A stretch of 64,000 nt of DNA, from NCBI GenBank assembly GCA_017871115.1, contig JAFCIZ010000005.1, positions 2,278,501-2,342,500 on the forward strand. Direction: 5' to 3'. The DNA is from Cunninghamella blakesleeana. Lineage: Eukaryota; Mucoromycota; Mucoromycetes; Mucorales; Cunninghamellaceae. Made by a program: the position numbers and the translations under genes. Shown one piece after another: positions 47,593 to 60,187 of the stretch (position 1 is the first letter of the stretch; every line of letters begins with the position of its first letter). The notes beneath the pieces were generated by a model. It was not told the origin of the DNA. It made no database searches and saw nothing but the letters and a program-made list of their open reading frames with translations.

Positions 47593-48215
47593 ATAAATTA
47601 TGTGTATTTATATTTATATTCATTGTGGTTATTAAAATAATAAGTATTATGAGCAATTTGTCCATTTTTTTTTTTTTTTTTGAAAACAAAAATTATAATA
47701 TAAATTTCATTGAAATGCAAACTCCAGTAAATAAATAGTGATGGTGTTTATTTGGTACATATTAAACACAATATCGTTAGAAAAATCAAAAATATTAATA
47801 GTAGGTCACTTTTTTTAAGATGTAATATGAATACCATTGAAATAGTTTATGTACGCATGTATAAAAGATCATATGTTCATGTAATTTTAAATGAAAAATT
47901 AAGCTATATTGGTGTTTATTTTGATGAATATTAAATAGCATTTTGTTTTATATTAATTTTGTCATTAAAAAATAATAGTAATAATATGACAAAAGCCAGC
48001 TTTTTTTTGTGTTATACAATTAAAAATCATTGAAATATAAATAAATAGCTTTAATAATAAAAATAATAATAAAAGATTCAAGTTGGTATTTACAATAATA
48101 AAAAAAAAGTATCTCTCTTTTTTTATATATTTCTACACATTATAATAATAATAAAACCATAAAATAAAAATAATAGGTGTTCATACAACACACACGCACA
48201 CATATATATATATAT
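47593..48215. other. intergenic, 623 nt, between convergent 3' ends
   Basis: 3' regions of the SCCPDH-like and RPB11 genes. The plus-strand frame at 47752-47934 lacks support. A/T-rich with nothing else recognised. Confidence 0.5.
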
Positions 48216-48866
48216 TTAAAAGTCTACATCCATAGGAGGTCTATGTTGATCCATGGCCATATTATCATCATATCCTCCAACCCCTTGAGTGGTTTTAGCA
48301 TCTTCAAAAGTACGATGACGAAGAACATCCATATCAAATTTATTTTTCAACGCATTTATTTCTGATATTAATTCTGAAGTGGCATCATTAAGCGCCTTTC
48401 CTGGTGAGGTGCCTGGTACTGTTTGAATCTTGATTAAAAAGTTGTGTTCTAAAGGGTGAGGTACTTTGTATCCAGCAAATAATACACGTGGATCTTTCAA
48501 AAGTTGACTATATATATATATTATAATATGTAGTTTCAATATTAATATATTTTATAAAAATAAAAAATAAAATAGATCACGTATTTATATATATATATTA
48601 TTTTGATTTACCTTCTTAACATATTTGCTAAAGTATGATCTTCTCTTTCAATTTTAAAGGTAGCAGCGTTAGGAATACGACTATCTATTTCCATTTCTAC
48701 TCTATTGTAATTTTATGAAATAGTAATAAACAATAATAATAATAAACATAAATTATATGAAATAATACATTTATAAAGTATTGATGGTATTAAATTATAA
48801 TAATAATATTTACTTTTTGCGTCCATCTGGAATAACAAATAATTCAAATCTATCAGGTGCGTTCAT
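48216..48866 (-). CDS. RPB11: RNA polymerase II subunit RPB11
   Basis: Three exons on the minus strand: 48866-48814, 48701-48612, 48507-48216, giving 144 residues (yeast Rpb11 has 120, human 117). It pairs with RPB3 in the alpha-like assembly platform of Pol II. It begins [20 protein letters not shown], then has the L/D motif of alpha-type subunits ([20 protein letters not shown]), [19 protein letters not shown] and [18 protein letters not shown] tail of about 25 residues, ending in [10 protein letters not shown], goes beyond the usual end and contains acidic and Met residues. Junctions restore the conserved core exactly. Confidence 0.95.
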
Positions 48867-48969
48867 AATGAATAAATAAGCTGTATATAGAAAAAATAAA
48901 TATAATGTTGAAAAAAAAAATGAAAGAAAAAGACAGAAGGAAAAAAAATTGGAGAATTTATAATAACAT

Positions 48970-48980
48970 TTTAAATTCCG
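48970..48980 (-). promoter_or_regulatory. recurrent motif CGGAATTTAAA
   Basis: Read on the minus strand, 104-114 nt upstream of the RPB11 start and in sense with that gene. It matches the copy in front of CCT3 exactly over 11 bases. Confidence 0.5.
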
Positions 48981-51018
48981 ACTAAGTCACTCTATAACTA
49001 CTATCACTTCAAAGATAATAAAGCAGTTAAAGCCATTTTTAAAAGATGACTCAAAGGGCTATCAAAGTAGGTAATAGTTATATATATAATCATATTTATT
49101 AAAAAAAGCTAATATAGTTTTATTTTATTTTATTTTAACCCAAAACGATATCTTTTATTCTATTTTAGTTGATAATATATACGACCGAAGGAGTGGCTGG
49201 CATGATATATTTATAAGATCAACTACAATTGGACTTTAATATCTGTGTATAAATATCACCTAAAATATGGATACTTATGGATATACATCGAAAATTCGTA
49301 TTATGTATAGGGAAGCGATTATAATTTTATCTTTTATAACAATATATAGGATAAGTAAATTACATTAATTGATTTAATAAACTCAGCAAGAACATTTTTA
49401 AATCTTGCAAAATAAAATATGGGATAACTGAGAAAATTAAAAGTGATTGAAGGAAATATTTTTAATACAAAAACGAGTTGGATAATTTTTTGGGCAAATG
49501 TTAACAATTAAAAAAATGGATCGAATATTTACTAAGCGTGATAAAAAAATATAAACCAACTTAACGACGATAGTATAATGATTTACATAATGGACTTGAA
49601 GTATTGTTCATTAATTTTAGATCAATAAACCAAAGGCTATTCCACTAGATACATATATTTATTGTTTAAATTGTCATACACACTATGCGTTTCATTAAAA
49701 AAAATATTCATTTATCGATAACTAAAATGACTTTATATGATGATCATTCGTGATATTTTTATTTTATTTTCGCAAAATGATTAACAGCAATTCCCAACTG
49801 AAAATAGTAGCCCTACGGCTTTTCTATTATAGCTACATCATTTCACATTATAGCACTGATAAATCTCTATCCCAATTGATTGTATCCTACTTTTTATGAA
49901 TATCAACTCCCTTCATCAAATACTACTATCTTGATTTAAGATTTTACAATGGTGCAGTATATATACTTCCACTGAATGAACCTCATCATTATGGGAATTT
50001 TTTATTGCTATTTAGCATACTATTATATTATTTATTAATTATTTTAAAAAAAAATTAACTTTTTTCAGCCATATAAAAAACAAAGTTCATTATTTTTCTT
50101 TCTTCTTTTTTCTCCTATTAACCATTATAGTCTCTTTTAATTTTTTAATTTTGATACTTTATATTCTCCACTTATTTTAAATTGTGTTTGTTTTATAAAA
50201 TAGCCCATCTCTTGTTGAATATAATATTGAATAATAACATTTCTTGTATTTCGGTAGTTATTTCTGATGTTAGATGTTCTAATTAACCCTTATTATTATA
50301 ATATTATAGTTGTAATTTTTACTTTAGGATAAATAAAAAATTCATCACTTCTAAATTGGTTTATACATATAGTATCTTTTTATATGCATATTAACTAATA
50401 AAAATACTATTGCAAGGTTGCCTAGTGTAAATCCAATATAAATAAATAGTAATAGTGATCACATGTAATATGATCACGCATATACATCCAGAAAGAAAAA
50501 TGTTTTTAGAAATGGATGACTTTTATACATCATTGAAGCATACACACTATTTCCCAAAGAATTGGTAAAGAAAATTGTGATATAACGGTCTAATATAAAA
50601 TTGAAATAAATGTAAAATAAAAAAGTAACGCTGATTTTAAAAAACTCAGTTTTTTTTTTTAACGTCTATGTAGATAGTATAATAATAATAAAACTGAAAA
50701 GGTGATATAGTAAAAAAATAAAATAAAATAAAAATCTAGACAATAAAAACCAATGAAATCTAGAACTTTGGATTAAATCTTAATACACATATACCCACAT
50801 TTTATATTATTTTTTCATTATTTCGGTAATAGATATGGAATGATATGTATACACAACATATTCGAAGCCGAAAAAAAAGAAACGAATGGAATGATATCAA
50901 AAATGGAAATTATCTTTTTTTTTTAATAAAAAAAAAAGCTAATAATCATTACTTTCCTATTAATTTTCCATTTAAGAAATATCATGCAATTGCATTATTA
51001 ATAAAAAAAAATATTTAA

Positions 51019-51294
51019 ATGAGCCTATTTTTTTTAATTTGCATACTTTTTACTTTTTACTCATTATTTATTTCATTGTATAGAAAAAAAGAAAAAATGA
51101 TTCATCCGTTAGTAAATAAAAAGGAATCATACCAAGATAGTCTTAATTCTACTGTCAATATACGACCTCGACTTGTTAGTTTTTCAAAACTAGTCATCAT
51201 TAACCAACCCTCAGTTTTTTTTCTAGTTCAACATCATCAACGTCCCCGTTTAGGTAGATCCTTGAGCCAAAAATCAAGAATGGTGAATTTATAA
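51019..51294 (+). CDS. hypothetical 91-residue protein
   Basis: An open frame with an N-terminal hydrophobic segment (MSLFFLICILFTFYSLFISL) followed by Lys/Glu, then a more normal mixed part (STVNIRPRLVSFSKLVIINQ and HHQRPRLGRSLSQKSRMVN). The second half does not look like simple A/T translation. There is no recognised family and no intron. It could be a small membrane or secreted protein, or the last exon of a gene whose start I missed, or chance. Confidence 0.25.
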   Translation: MSLFFLICILFTFYSLFISLYRKKEKMIHPLVNKKESYQDSLNSTVNIRPRLVSFSKLVIINQPSVFFLVQHHQRPRLGRSLSQKSRMVNL

Positions 51295-51337
51295 TAAATA
51301 CTCAATATGTTAGGTACAAGTTTTAGCAGGACTAAAA

Positions 51338-51374
<37 letters not shown>

Positions 51375-51785
51375 AATGTTAATTACTATTGTTTAATAAA
51401 TCATTAAAATTATTTATTCTTTAAAATGGAATTCACTTTTATTTTTACATTTAAAGTTTCAATATAAATTTGTGTAACTTGTTGCTAAAAGGTTATTTTT
51501 TTTAAAAAATAAAATAAAAACAATGAATGCAATGCAACAAAAAAAAAACGATTAAATCAAAAAAAAAATATTGGTAAATTTTCTTTTTAGGGGGAGTTTG
51601 TTTTATTGTTTTTATTTAAAAGAATTATTAAATTATTAAAACTACATATTATACAGTGAAATAAAAGTTAAAAGATAGAAAGATAAAAGAGTTAAGTGAA
51701 TAAAAATAAAGAAAAAATAGATTTGAGAGTATAGATATTATTATTTTAGTTTAAAAAAGGTATCCAAATATATGTTTGTATATTT

Positions 51786-54311
51786 CTAAGGACAAGAAGG
51801 TTCACCTTTAGCATCAAGAGGGCAAGAACCCTTGTAAGCGTATTGAGGAACTTCAGCAATAGTGAGGACTGCTTGAATAATAGCAGCAATACCCATACCT
51901 GCAATTTGACCACCAGCAGTACTGTACATATATTTATCATATGAATCGGGGCTGATACGGCTCCAGATCATGGTAACAATCCAACCAATAAGCATAGCAA
52001 TAGGAATTTCAGGACTGGTGTTAATCATAGCAATACCAATAGCACTGACGGAAGGAGTATACTTGTGGTATTTTTCAGGGATACAGAATTGACGAATGAA
52101 TGGCCAGACAGCACCAATAACAGCACAAGCAATGGTAACTTTAAGAGAGCCAGGAGCAATTGATTCACCAGCACCAGTTAAGAGTTGGGTAACCTTATAC
52201 CAAGCCATGACAGCAATCAATTCGAACTTACAAGGCATATCAAGATCTTGAGAAGTAACACATGGGTAAGCGTCAGCAAAGAGGATGAAAAGACCTACAG
52301 CAATACCAATGGCAAAGAAAGAGGCGATAAATTGAGCCCAGAATTGAGATTTAGGGGAGGCACCAACTAATTGACCAGTCTTTAAATCACCAACCATATC
52401 TACAGCTTGGGAAGCAGCAGAAGCAGAAATGTTACCAGCCATTAAATTGAGTTTTTGAAGATGTTGGGTACTATCAGCGGGCATACCAGCGAAAACTAAT
52501 TGAGAAGATTTACCAATTGAACCAGTTGGATTAATATCAGTTTCACCAGAGGCTTGAATACCAACGAAGGCAAAAATGAAAGCAAGGATGACAGCAACAA
52601 TGGTTTGATAAACAGGCATAGCAAAGTATTCACCCATGATAGCACAAGTGAAAACGATGGAAATGATGGTACCAAGCATCCACCACCAAGAAGGAATTAA
52701 TTCATCAGGAGCAAAGATTTCATCAACATCAGCGTCAGCTTCAAGACGTTTCTTTTGAGCTTCAGTTAATTCTTTTCTAAAGACAACTTGAATAATAGTG
52801 AAATAAACGTGGCGGAGCATACCGTAGAAACTGATACAACCACCTTTAATACCACGCCATAAAGTATCGTATCTAACGAGGAGTTCAGCAAAAGTAGTCA
52901 AGACCATAAGAGCAATACCGGGCCATAAGAAGAAAGTTTGACAACTGACACCTTGTTTAGGGAAACCGTATTCTGATACAAAGCTACCGTTTTGAACAGA
53001 GACGGGACCAATGATACCGAAAATGACAAGAGTAGCGAGAAAGAAGGAAAGTACAGTGTTACCAGGAGTCATAAGACCAGCACCAAAGAAGGGGAAATCC
53101 CATTTGAAGAACCAACGCCATGCAACATCAGCGCTCATTAAAGGAACGTAGTTGGTTCTATAACCAATCCACCAGAAAAGATGAACTATTATGATTTAAA
53201 TAAATAAATAAAAATATAAGTATAAACAATCATCACTAGCCATGGCTCATTATGTTATAATTGTAATATTGTTAATAAAAATAAAATACTTACTGGCTTC
53301 AAAGAATGGAACCCAATAACCAATAAGAGACCAGAAGAAAGTAAGAACAAACCAGAAGGCCATGACTTTAGCTTTCTTCATAGCTTCCTTTTCACCTTCA
53401 ATGGAATCGTGTAAAGAAATAATGGTTGTAGCAGCGGCACGAGGAGTAGGGAAAGTTAAATCTTGTTTAACGACAAAGTGAGAACGTAAAGGAACGGCAA
53501 AGAATAAACCGTAGAAAGCAGCAGAAATAGTGAATAATACAAGGGCAGCAGCATCACCTCTAGGAGTTGATAAAAGACCAAGTTTATACATAGCTATTAA
53601 TAAAGAGTAACAGATAAATAAATAAAGTTATGTACGAATATTATTAAAATATTAATATTTTAAGAAAAAATAATGCAACTTACCAGGAATACCAGAAACA
53701 AAACCAGCAGAGAGACCGCCAGCGGTAGTAGCAGCTGATTGAGCAGTACAATTTTCTTTAGGGCCAAAATAACCACCACCCCATCTAGGAGGTAAGGCTC
53801 TTGATAAAGGTTTAAGAATAGCAAAAGAGAAAATAGCACCAAATAAGGAAGCACCAAAAGTCCATCCAATCTTAAGCCCAAGGTAAGTATTGGAGGCAGC
53901 TATAATATTTTTAAAAAATAAAGAATATATATAAGGAAATATTAATCAATAAAGTTCACAGGGTCTTTAAAATTTTATAAATAAAAAAAAAAATATATTT
54001 TATGGCTTTTTTTTTTTTTTTAAATCAACATATATCATTATTTTTGTTATTATTAGGTAATCGATATATTATTTTCTAGTTTGATTTTTTTTTATGTCTA
54101 TTTTATCTTATTTTTATTAATTACCAACAAGACAACCAAGTAAAGAACCAACGATAGTTGCACGCCATGTGAATTGATATTCTTCAATATGTTCTTTAGG
54201 TAATGAATGACCGTCTACATCTTTTACATTAACTTGTTCATCATAAAATTCAGATTTGGTATGAACTTCATATTCAAGTTTATCTTCATGTTTCTCGTTA
54301 TAAGAAGCCAT
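51786..54311 (-). CDS. OPT-family transporter (YSL/Ygl114w type)
   Basis: Four exons on the minus strand: 54311-54125, 53899-53684, 53593-53294, 53185-51786, giving 700 residues. OPT proteins move oligopeptides, glutathione or metal-ligand complexes with protons. Seen: a 45-residue charged N-terminus; FTWRATIVGSLLGCLVAASN; LGLKIGWTFGASLFGAIFSF; the family segment ENCTAQSAATTAGGLSAGFV; LTFPTPRAAATTIISLHD; HLFWWIGYRTNYVPLMS; IQASGETDINPTGSIGKSSQ; and a C-terminal membrane part with PVQ-less MLIGWIVTMIW. About 14 hydrophobic segments are expected. The NPTGSIGK motif and the NCTAQSAATTAGG segment place it in the YSL-like branch, not the peptide-transporting yeast Opt1 branch. Codon use is relatively rich in C and G, suggesting strong expression. 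The substrate is not known. Confidence 0.92.
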
Positions 54312-54849
54312 GACGATATATATTTAAATATAAAAAAAGGGTGTCAAAAAAAAAAAGAGTAAAGAAGAAGAGGGAAAAAAAAAGAGTAAGAGAAAAAAAA
54401 TAAGCTAGGTTTATATTTAAAAAAAATTAGAAAAAAAAAAATCGGGTTCTGAATATTACACCAATAAGGTTACCATTCCCAATTTTAACATATTATCTTC
54501 TATTTTAGATATATAGAAATTATCATTGGATAAAAAAAACGTTATCTCTGGGAAAAAATTAAAGGTGGAGTAGAGTAGAGTTTTATTACAATATTTTTGT
54601 ATTACCAAAACACTTTGAGTAACCTAAAAGATCATTCTTTTTTTTAAAAAAACACAAATAATAAAAAAAAAAAAAATGAGAGAGTGACAAAAGAGTGTAT
54701 AAGTTACCAAACTAAGAACTTACCAAAGACAAATCTATATATTTTTAAAACTTTATGATTATATAACCGATACAGATTAATGTGTTCTCATTATTTAACA
54801 TTTGATTCAATTGATTTTTAAATTACATATTTATATATACATGTAGATG

Positions 54850-54886
<37 letters not shown>

Positions 54887-55794
54887 AATTTATATATCTA
54901 AATAGTCAATAATATATAATGTAATTGAAAAAAAAAAAAAAAAAACTCCAAGTTTTATTAATTAAAAAAAAAATATGACAATGAAAAAGTATTCCATTAA
55001 ATCACGAACGAATAGATAAATAGGTAATAATAATAAATAAAATATAAATCAAAAAATCAAAAAGAAATTATAGAAAATCCAAAAGTGCTATTAATAAGAA
55101 TGATAATATAGGATGATAGATGAATAGATCCTTTTGGAGTTTTAATTCAAAAAAAAAAAAAAGAAATAAAAGGGAACAAACTACTAAAAAGGGTAGAAAA
55201 TTCTCAATTGGGAAATTCTCTAGCAAACTAGTCATAAGTTTCTGAGTCGTGCGAAAAATCGATTACTTTAATTGTTGCTTGATTTATCCTGATATCACAT
55301 GAACTTAAGAGATATATTTATACAAATTATTTGAATATGGTGTGTTTATAAAAGATAATGAAAAAACCCTTCACAAGAGATGTTTCCTCTTCTTCTTCAA
55401 ACATATATATAAAAAACAGAATTCATAAAAAAAGAAATATTTTTTTAAAAATATCCTTTTTTTCCTTTTTTTCATTTATCATCATTCTATCTTTCAAGAT
55501 CGTAAACTATAATTACAAATAACACCATCAAGAAGAAAAAAAAAAAAAATAGCATGATTCTAAAAAAAGCCATTTTTTTTTTTATTATAAAGTTGATGCG
55601 CCGACAACGTTGTAATTACTCTTGATAAAGTAATTATTTTTTTATTTTTGCTTTTTCATCTTTTTTATCTCTTTTTCTCTCTCTCGCTCTGTTGTTTTTA
55701 TACTTATGGATTAGTTATTCTAGTATATAAATGACCATATATATAGACATATATATATATGTATATAATTAATACAGTTTTATATATTTATATA

Positions 55795-55844
<50 letters not shown>

Positions 55845-56328
55845 TACGAGATTATTTATATACTATGAGGTGAGTTTGATAAAATAATTTAATGAAACTG
55901 CTTCTTTTTATTTACTTTATCGAAATTCATTTTTATTGTATTATATTAAAAATGATCATGATCATTGTCTCGATCAAAAAGAACAAGTAGTTCAAAAAAT
56001 GTTGCACCATTTTTTAATATATGAATTTATCCTCGATAATCTTCGTGCAATTTGTGTCGGCGGCGTTTTAAAAATAAAGCTGACCAACAAAAGTCAAAAT
56101 ATAATATTAAAAAAAGGGAGACAGTAAAAAAAATTTTAACCTTTTCCTCTCCTTGTTTTATTATCTTTATTTTTTAAAAAATCAATCGTTCTTTTCTCCC
56201 TTTTCCTTTCCTTTATTTATGATATTTGAAATATTATTATTATTATAATTATTATTATATATATTCACATTTGATATTCACAATTATATAAAAAAACCCT
56301 TTTTCATTTCTTTATATTAAAAATTAAT
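54312..56328. other. intergenic, 2017 nt, divergent OPT / DHHC
   Basis: Shared upstream region. It has many A runs, a TCGGGTTCTGAA element at about 54442-54453, a TA repeat at 54857-54881 and a longer one at about 55801-55836, and a GC-containing element GCGGCGTTTTAA at 56060-56071. No gene recognised; the 63-residue frame at 55936 is unsupported. Confidence 0.5.
55801..55836 (+). repeat. TA dinucleotide repeat
   Basis: An uninterrupted run of about 18 TA units, with further imperfect TA-rich sequence on both sides. It lies in the OPT/DHHC divergent region. One of the longest of many TA microsatellites in this window. Confidence 0.9.
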
Positions 56329-58451
56329 ATGACGTTTTTTATACCTTTGAGACGTTCTCCATATACCACTTCAACTTCATATTGGGAACATAACGAATGG
56401 AAAAGAAGACATGGTTATCAGTTACCTATCGATTCATACCTTTTATTACAATGGGGAACTTCCATTTTACTTGATTTGTTTTTTTATTACTTTTTAATCT
56501 ATTTTATTACCGATATACCTGAAGCTGAACAAAGTTCAATACATTCATTATTACAAAAGTCTTCTTTAATGGAAATGGATGGTCCGACCACTTCTACTTG
56601 GTTATTGGCTAACTATGCTCAACAAATATCCTTTTTTATACATATATACAATTTTTATTATTATTATTATTACTATTTCAAAAAATGATATTATCTTTAA
56701 CCTTGTTTTTTTTAATACACCATGATGTGTATTTGTTTAGGCATTAAATTATTAAGTATTATTACATCATTCATTGAAACCGAAGATCCTGTCATAAAAG
56801 CTAATCCAACACCCCGCAGTAAATCATATGTAAAAAAATATGGCTATTCAGTCATTGATCCTTATACAAGTATATGTGGTATCTGTCGTATTAAAGTGTA
56901 AAGTTAAAGAAAATTGATTATAAAACATGATGACCAAGAGGGACTCACTTTTATTATACTATTATTATTACCATTAGACCAAAAACAACAAGACATTGTA
57001 AATTATGTAATAAATGTATCGGTGGAATGGATCATCATTGTAAATGGCTTAATTGTTGTATTGGCATAGCAAATTATAGGTAATTCATTGAATAAAATTT
57101 AAAAAAAAAAACCAAAGCTGAAAAAAGAGAAAGATGAAAACTTGTTTATTATTATCATTAATGTAACCTTTTATTTTATTTTATTTTTTTTTCACTAGAT
57201 TTTTCATTATCTTAATTACATCAGTATTTGTTTCTTTATTATGGTATTCAAGTTTAACAACATATGTAGTATTCTTATGTTTTTATCGAAAAAATGTTTT
57301 TATAATGCATGGTAATAGACTAGATACATTATATATATATATATATATAGAATAATATTAACATCTACCTATATTATTCATCATTCTACTTGTATAAAAA
57401 AATTAGTGATATGGATGTTTGGACTTAATGATGATATGGACTCTCTTTCTATTTTAACACAACGATATTATTTAGCAATGTTTATTTCTTGTTTTATGGC
57501 TATTCTCTCTGTAGCAGCACTTATAGCAATTTCGAGATTATTAATTTTCCATATTCGGTTAGGTAAATATTCGGAAAAAAATAAAAATAAAAAAATAAGG
57601 CAAATACATTTATATACAGAGTGTGTAATTATTTATATTATTTAACTATTCTATCCTATTTTTTTTTAAAAAAAAAAAAATAATTAGCATTTTTAAATAT
57701 GACAACCATAGAATTTATAAATCATCCAATGAACCAATCATCAGTATATAGTAATCATTCGGCCGATTCTGACGATTCAGATTATAGTGAAGCATCAGAT
57801 TATAGTAATGATAAATATGATATCACGATAGAGGATGATTATGAAGAAAATAGTGAAAATCCTTGGAAACAACCTTGGCATCCAGCTTCCTCTAACCAAC
57901 AACAACAACAAGAAAGAAATACGTTCAATCATATAATGATTTCATGGGCTAATAAAATATCACATAAATTAACAGGTAGATCCTTCCATCATTATAAACG
58001 ATTATCTCGTAAAAGAAACCATCAAAGTGGATATCAATATTATTTAAATAAAATCTTATCATGGACAGCTTACCAACCAAAACAAAAATCTTCTCCTCCT
58101 AGAAGACGTAGACGATCCAATAGAAAAAGACATGATTCTCCTACAGCACTTCGGAATGATCTTAATTTAGAAGAAATTTTAGCAACTAGTACCATACGAC
58201 CTATGCCATTATCGGATGAAGATGGACCTAATTATGATGACGATATGGGATTGGATATTAATATGTTTGGAGATATACAGCATAATTCTTCTTCCATGGA
58301 AAATGATAATTTTACTCAACAAGTGGAATTAGAAGCATATGATAATAGTGGACATCAGGAACAACAACGTATTTATTCTTCCACACCAACAAAAGCGGCA
58401 AAATTATTAGATATTCGTCCAAACCAAATATCTCATATCACAGAAAATTAA
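56329..58451 (+). CDS. DHHC-type palmitoyltransferase
   Basis: Six exons: 56329-56625, 56719-56897, 56978-57079, 57199-57311, 57407-57562, 57688-58451, giving 536 residues. Protein S-acyltransferases attach palmitate to Cys on membrane proteins. The cysteine-rich domain is complete: C152-x2-C155, then [20 protein letters not shown] with DHHC at 177-180, followed by [14 protein letters not shown]. The wording DHHCKWLN resembles ZDHHC1/11. Four hydrophobic segments are predicted: two before the DHHC domain and two after ([37 protein letters not shown]). The first intron (56626-56718) is of AT-AC type; see findings. The C-terminal about 250 residues are polar, with an acidic Ser/Asp/Tyr stretch and an Arg-rich block ([11 protein letters not shown]). 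They form a large cytosolic tail of unknown role. Confidence 0.9.
56626..56718 (+). other. U12-type AT-AC intron (minor spliceosome)
   Basis: The intron begins ATATCCTTTT, the exact U12 5' splice-site consensus, and ends in AC. About 20 nt before the end is ATCTTTAACC, one mismatch from the U12 branch-site consensus TCCTTAAC. Length is 93 nt. It joins ...NYAQQ and [12 protein letters not shown] in frame; no GT donor between the last conserved codons and the stop at 56686 gives an acceptable model. Confidence 0.8.
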
Positions 58452-58783
58452 TTTTCTAATAGGCTAGTATATATATATATATCCGATAATCATCTCCATC
58501 TCCATCTTCATCTTCATGATCACTTGTAAAATAATATTAAATAAAAATGAATGAATACTAAAAACAAACCTCATACTTTATTGGATTTATTTAATTTAAA
58601 TTTAAATGACATAAAAGAATAAAAATATATAATGCAATGTCTTTTTTTTTTTCTGGTCCCTATTTCATTTATTTTATTTTAATTAACTAAAGCAATAAAC
58701 TAATAATAATAAAAATAATGCGTATATGATGCTTTTATATATATAATCTTTTGTTTTAATTTTCATATTCTTCTTTTTTTTTT
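58452..58783. other. intergenic, 332 nt, between convergent 3' ends
   Basis: 3' ends of the DHHC and homocitrate synthase genes. It contains a CATCTC/CATCTT repeat near 58492-58520 and A/T-rich DNA. No gene seen. Confidence 0.5.
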
Positions 58784-60187
58784 TTATTCAACAGTAGGAG
58801 TAATACCATTGATCATATCGGGTGTTTCAATTTTATCTAATAAATGAGTATGAACGCCTTCATTTTTAGCATGATGATAAGAACGTAAAAGTGTATCGAC
58901 ATCGTCTAAAGATAAAGGACGCACATCAGCCAATTCTTTAATTTTTGCCGTAATTAACTTCACATCATCATCCGTTAAACTTAAATCCAATTGTTCCACA
59001 CGATTCTTAACAGCATTCCAGCCCGTTAAACGGTGACCAATCGAGACATACCGTGTCATACCAAAATCTTGAGGATTTAAAATTTCATATGTAGAAGGAT
59101 TATTTAAAATAGCTTTTGCATGAATTCCAGCTTTATGGGTGAAAGCACAGTAACCAGTGATATAATTATTAAAAGGGACAGTAACCTCAACGGCTTCAGC
59201 AACTATATTTTCCACATCACGAATCTTTGTTAAATCATATTTATTTTTCACATATTCTTTATCAGCAGCATAACAGCGAGCTAATAACCCACCAAGAGGC
59301 GTAATTCCATTTCGTTCTCCAATCCCTAAAACAGAAGTATCGATATGAGTAGCGCCTGCTTCCAAAGCAGCGTAAGCATTTGCGATAGCACATCCTGTAT
59401 CATTATGAAAATGACATTCAATATCACAACTGACCACACCACGTAAAGTACGAACCAACTCATAAACCTGACGAGGGTTAGCACATCCTACTGTATCAGC
59501 AATACCTACACGAGTAACACCAATTTTATCGACAGCTTTATAAATACTTAATAAATCCACCAAATCTGATCGAAAAGAGTCTTCTGTTGAGAAACGAACT
59601 TCTAACCCTTTACTTTTGATATATGTAATGACTTCAATAGCTTTAGCAGTAATATATTCCATATCTTTTCCATGTGAAAATTCTCTTAAATAGCTTGACG
59701 TACCAATTACAACATCCAACCCATCTACCCCAGTATCAATAGCTAATTTGGCATCATCCATATGGCATCGTGTATGGGTTAAAATTTTAGCTTTTAACCC
59801 GAGGGAGGAAATCACTTTACAATCATTTCTACTTTGTTCAGAAGCAGCTGGCGATGTGAGTTCAAGGTAATCTACTCCAATTTCATCCAATGCTTTGGCT
59901 ATTTCTACCTTTTTATTGGTATCAAAAAAAGCGTTGGCAAATTGCTCTCCCTCTATAGAAATAAAAGAGAACAAGTGTAAATAGATGAATATGTGTTGAT
60001 AAAAAAAGAATAAGAAAAGGAAGACATAAACGACTATTATATATATATTACCTCTTAAAGTAGATTCAATAATCTTAAAACTAGACAAGTTAGACATAGG
60101 ATCGGGATATTTTGGTGTATAAGGTGAAACGATAGGTTCTTTTGGTCTAGTAGATTCACCTGCTTTCAACTCATTATTATTTGACAT
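58784..60187 (-). CDS. LYS20: homocitrate synthase
   Basis: Two exons on the minus strand: 60187-60052 and 59952-58784, giving 434 residues, the usual fungal size. It condenses 2-oxoglutarate with acetyl-CoA to homocitrate, the first step of the alpha-aminoadipate lysine pathway. The signature [17 protein letters not shown] is interrupted by the intron. The metal and substrate residues are seen in [43 protein letters not shown] and [18 protein letters not shown], and [13 protein letters not shown] follows. The C-terminal regulatory part includes [18 protein letters not shown], which is linked to lysine feedback in yeast. An uncorrected frame through the intron is open and would insert about 33 residues of Phe/Ile-rich sequence, so intron retention would not stop translation. 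Confidence 0.96.
   Translation of the reverse strand: MSNNNELKAGESTRPKEPIVSPYTPKYPDPMSNLSSFKIIESTLRGNIYIIVVYVFLFLFFFYQHIFIYLHLFSFISIEGEQFANAFFDTNKKVEIAKALDEIGVDYLELTSPAASEQSRNDCKVISSLGLKAKILTHTRCHMDDAKLAIDTGVDGLDVVIGTSSYLREFSHGKDMEYITAKAIEVITYIKSKGLEVRFSTEDSFRSDLVDLLSIYKAVDKIGVTRVGIADTVGCANPRQVYELVRTLRGVVSCDIECHFHNDTGCAIANAYAALEAGATHIDTSVLGIGERNGITPLGGLLARCYAADKEYVKNKYDLTKIRDVENIVAEAVEVTVPFNNYITGYCAFTHKAGIHAKAILNNPSTYEILNPQDFGMTRYVSIGHRLTGWNAVKNRVEQLDLSLTDDDVKLITAKIKELADVRPLSLDDVDTLLRSYHHAKNEGVHTHLLDKIETPDMINGITPTVE

Larger units (their letters stand above)
48867..51785. other. long intergenic stretch, about 2.9 kb
   Basis: Between RPB11 and the 3' end of the OPT gene. Only two weak open frames are visible: a spliced mini-ORF near 49046 (MTQRAIKV, GT-AG intron to 49168) and the 91-codon frame at 51019-51294. 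It also holds a short inverted repeat, GTGATCA-N9-TGATCAC, at 50455-50477 and a TTA repeat at 51339-51370. Otherwise AT-rich with moderate complexity and no tRNA, snRNA or transposon recognised. Confidence 0.45.

Noticed and set aside
47321..47689. 122-codon minus-strand frame within the SCCPDH-like last exon
   Set aside because: Antisense to a well-supported exon; its composition is mainly Ile, Leu, Asn and Lys.
56582..56740. GT-AG intron from GTCCGACC to GTTTAG in the DHHC gene
   Set aside because: It is in frame but uses a poor donor and deletes about 25 residues of reasonable coding sequence plus part of a membrane segment; the AT-AC intron explains everything with consensus signals.
57699..58451. 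Separate 250-residue protein downstream of the DHHC domain
   Set aside because: The preceding DHHC exon joins it in frame at consensus sites four codons before its ATG, so it is the cytosolic tail of the same protein.
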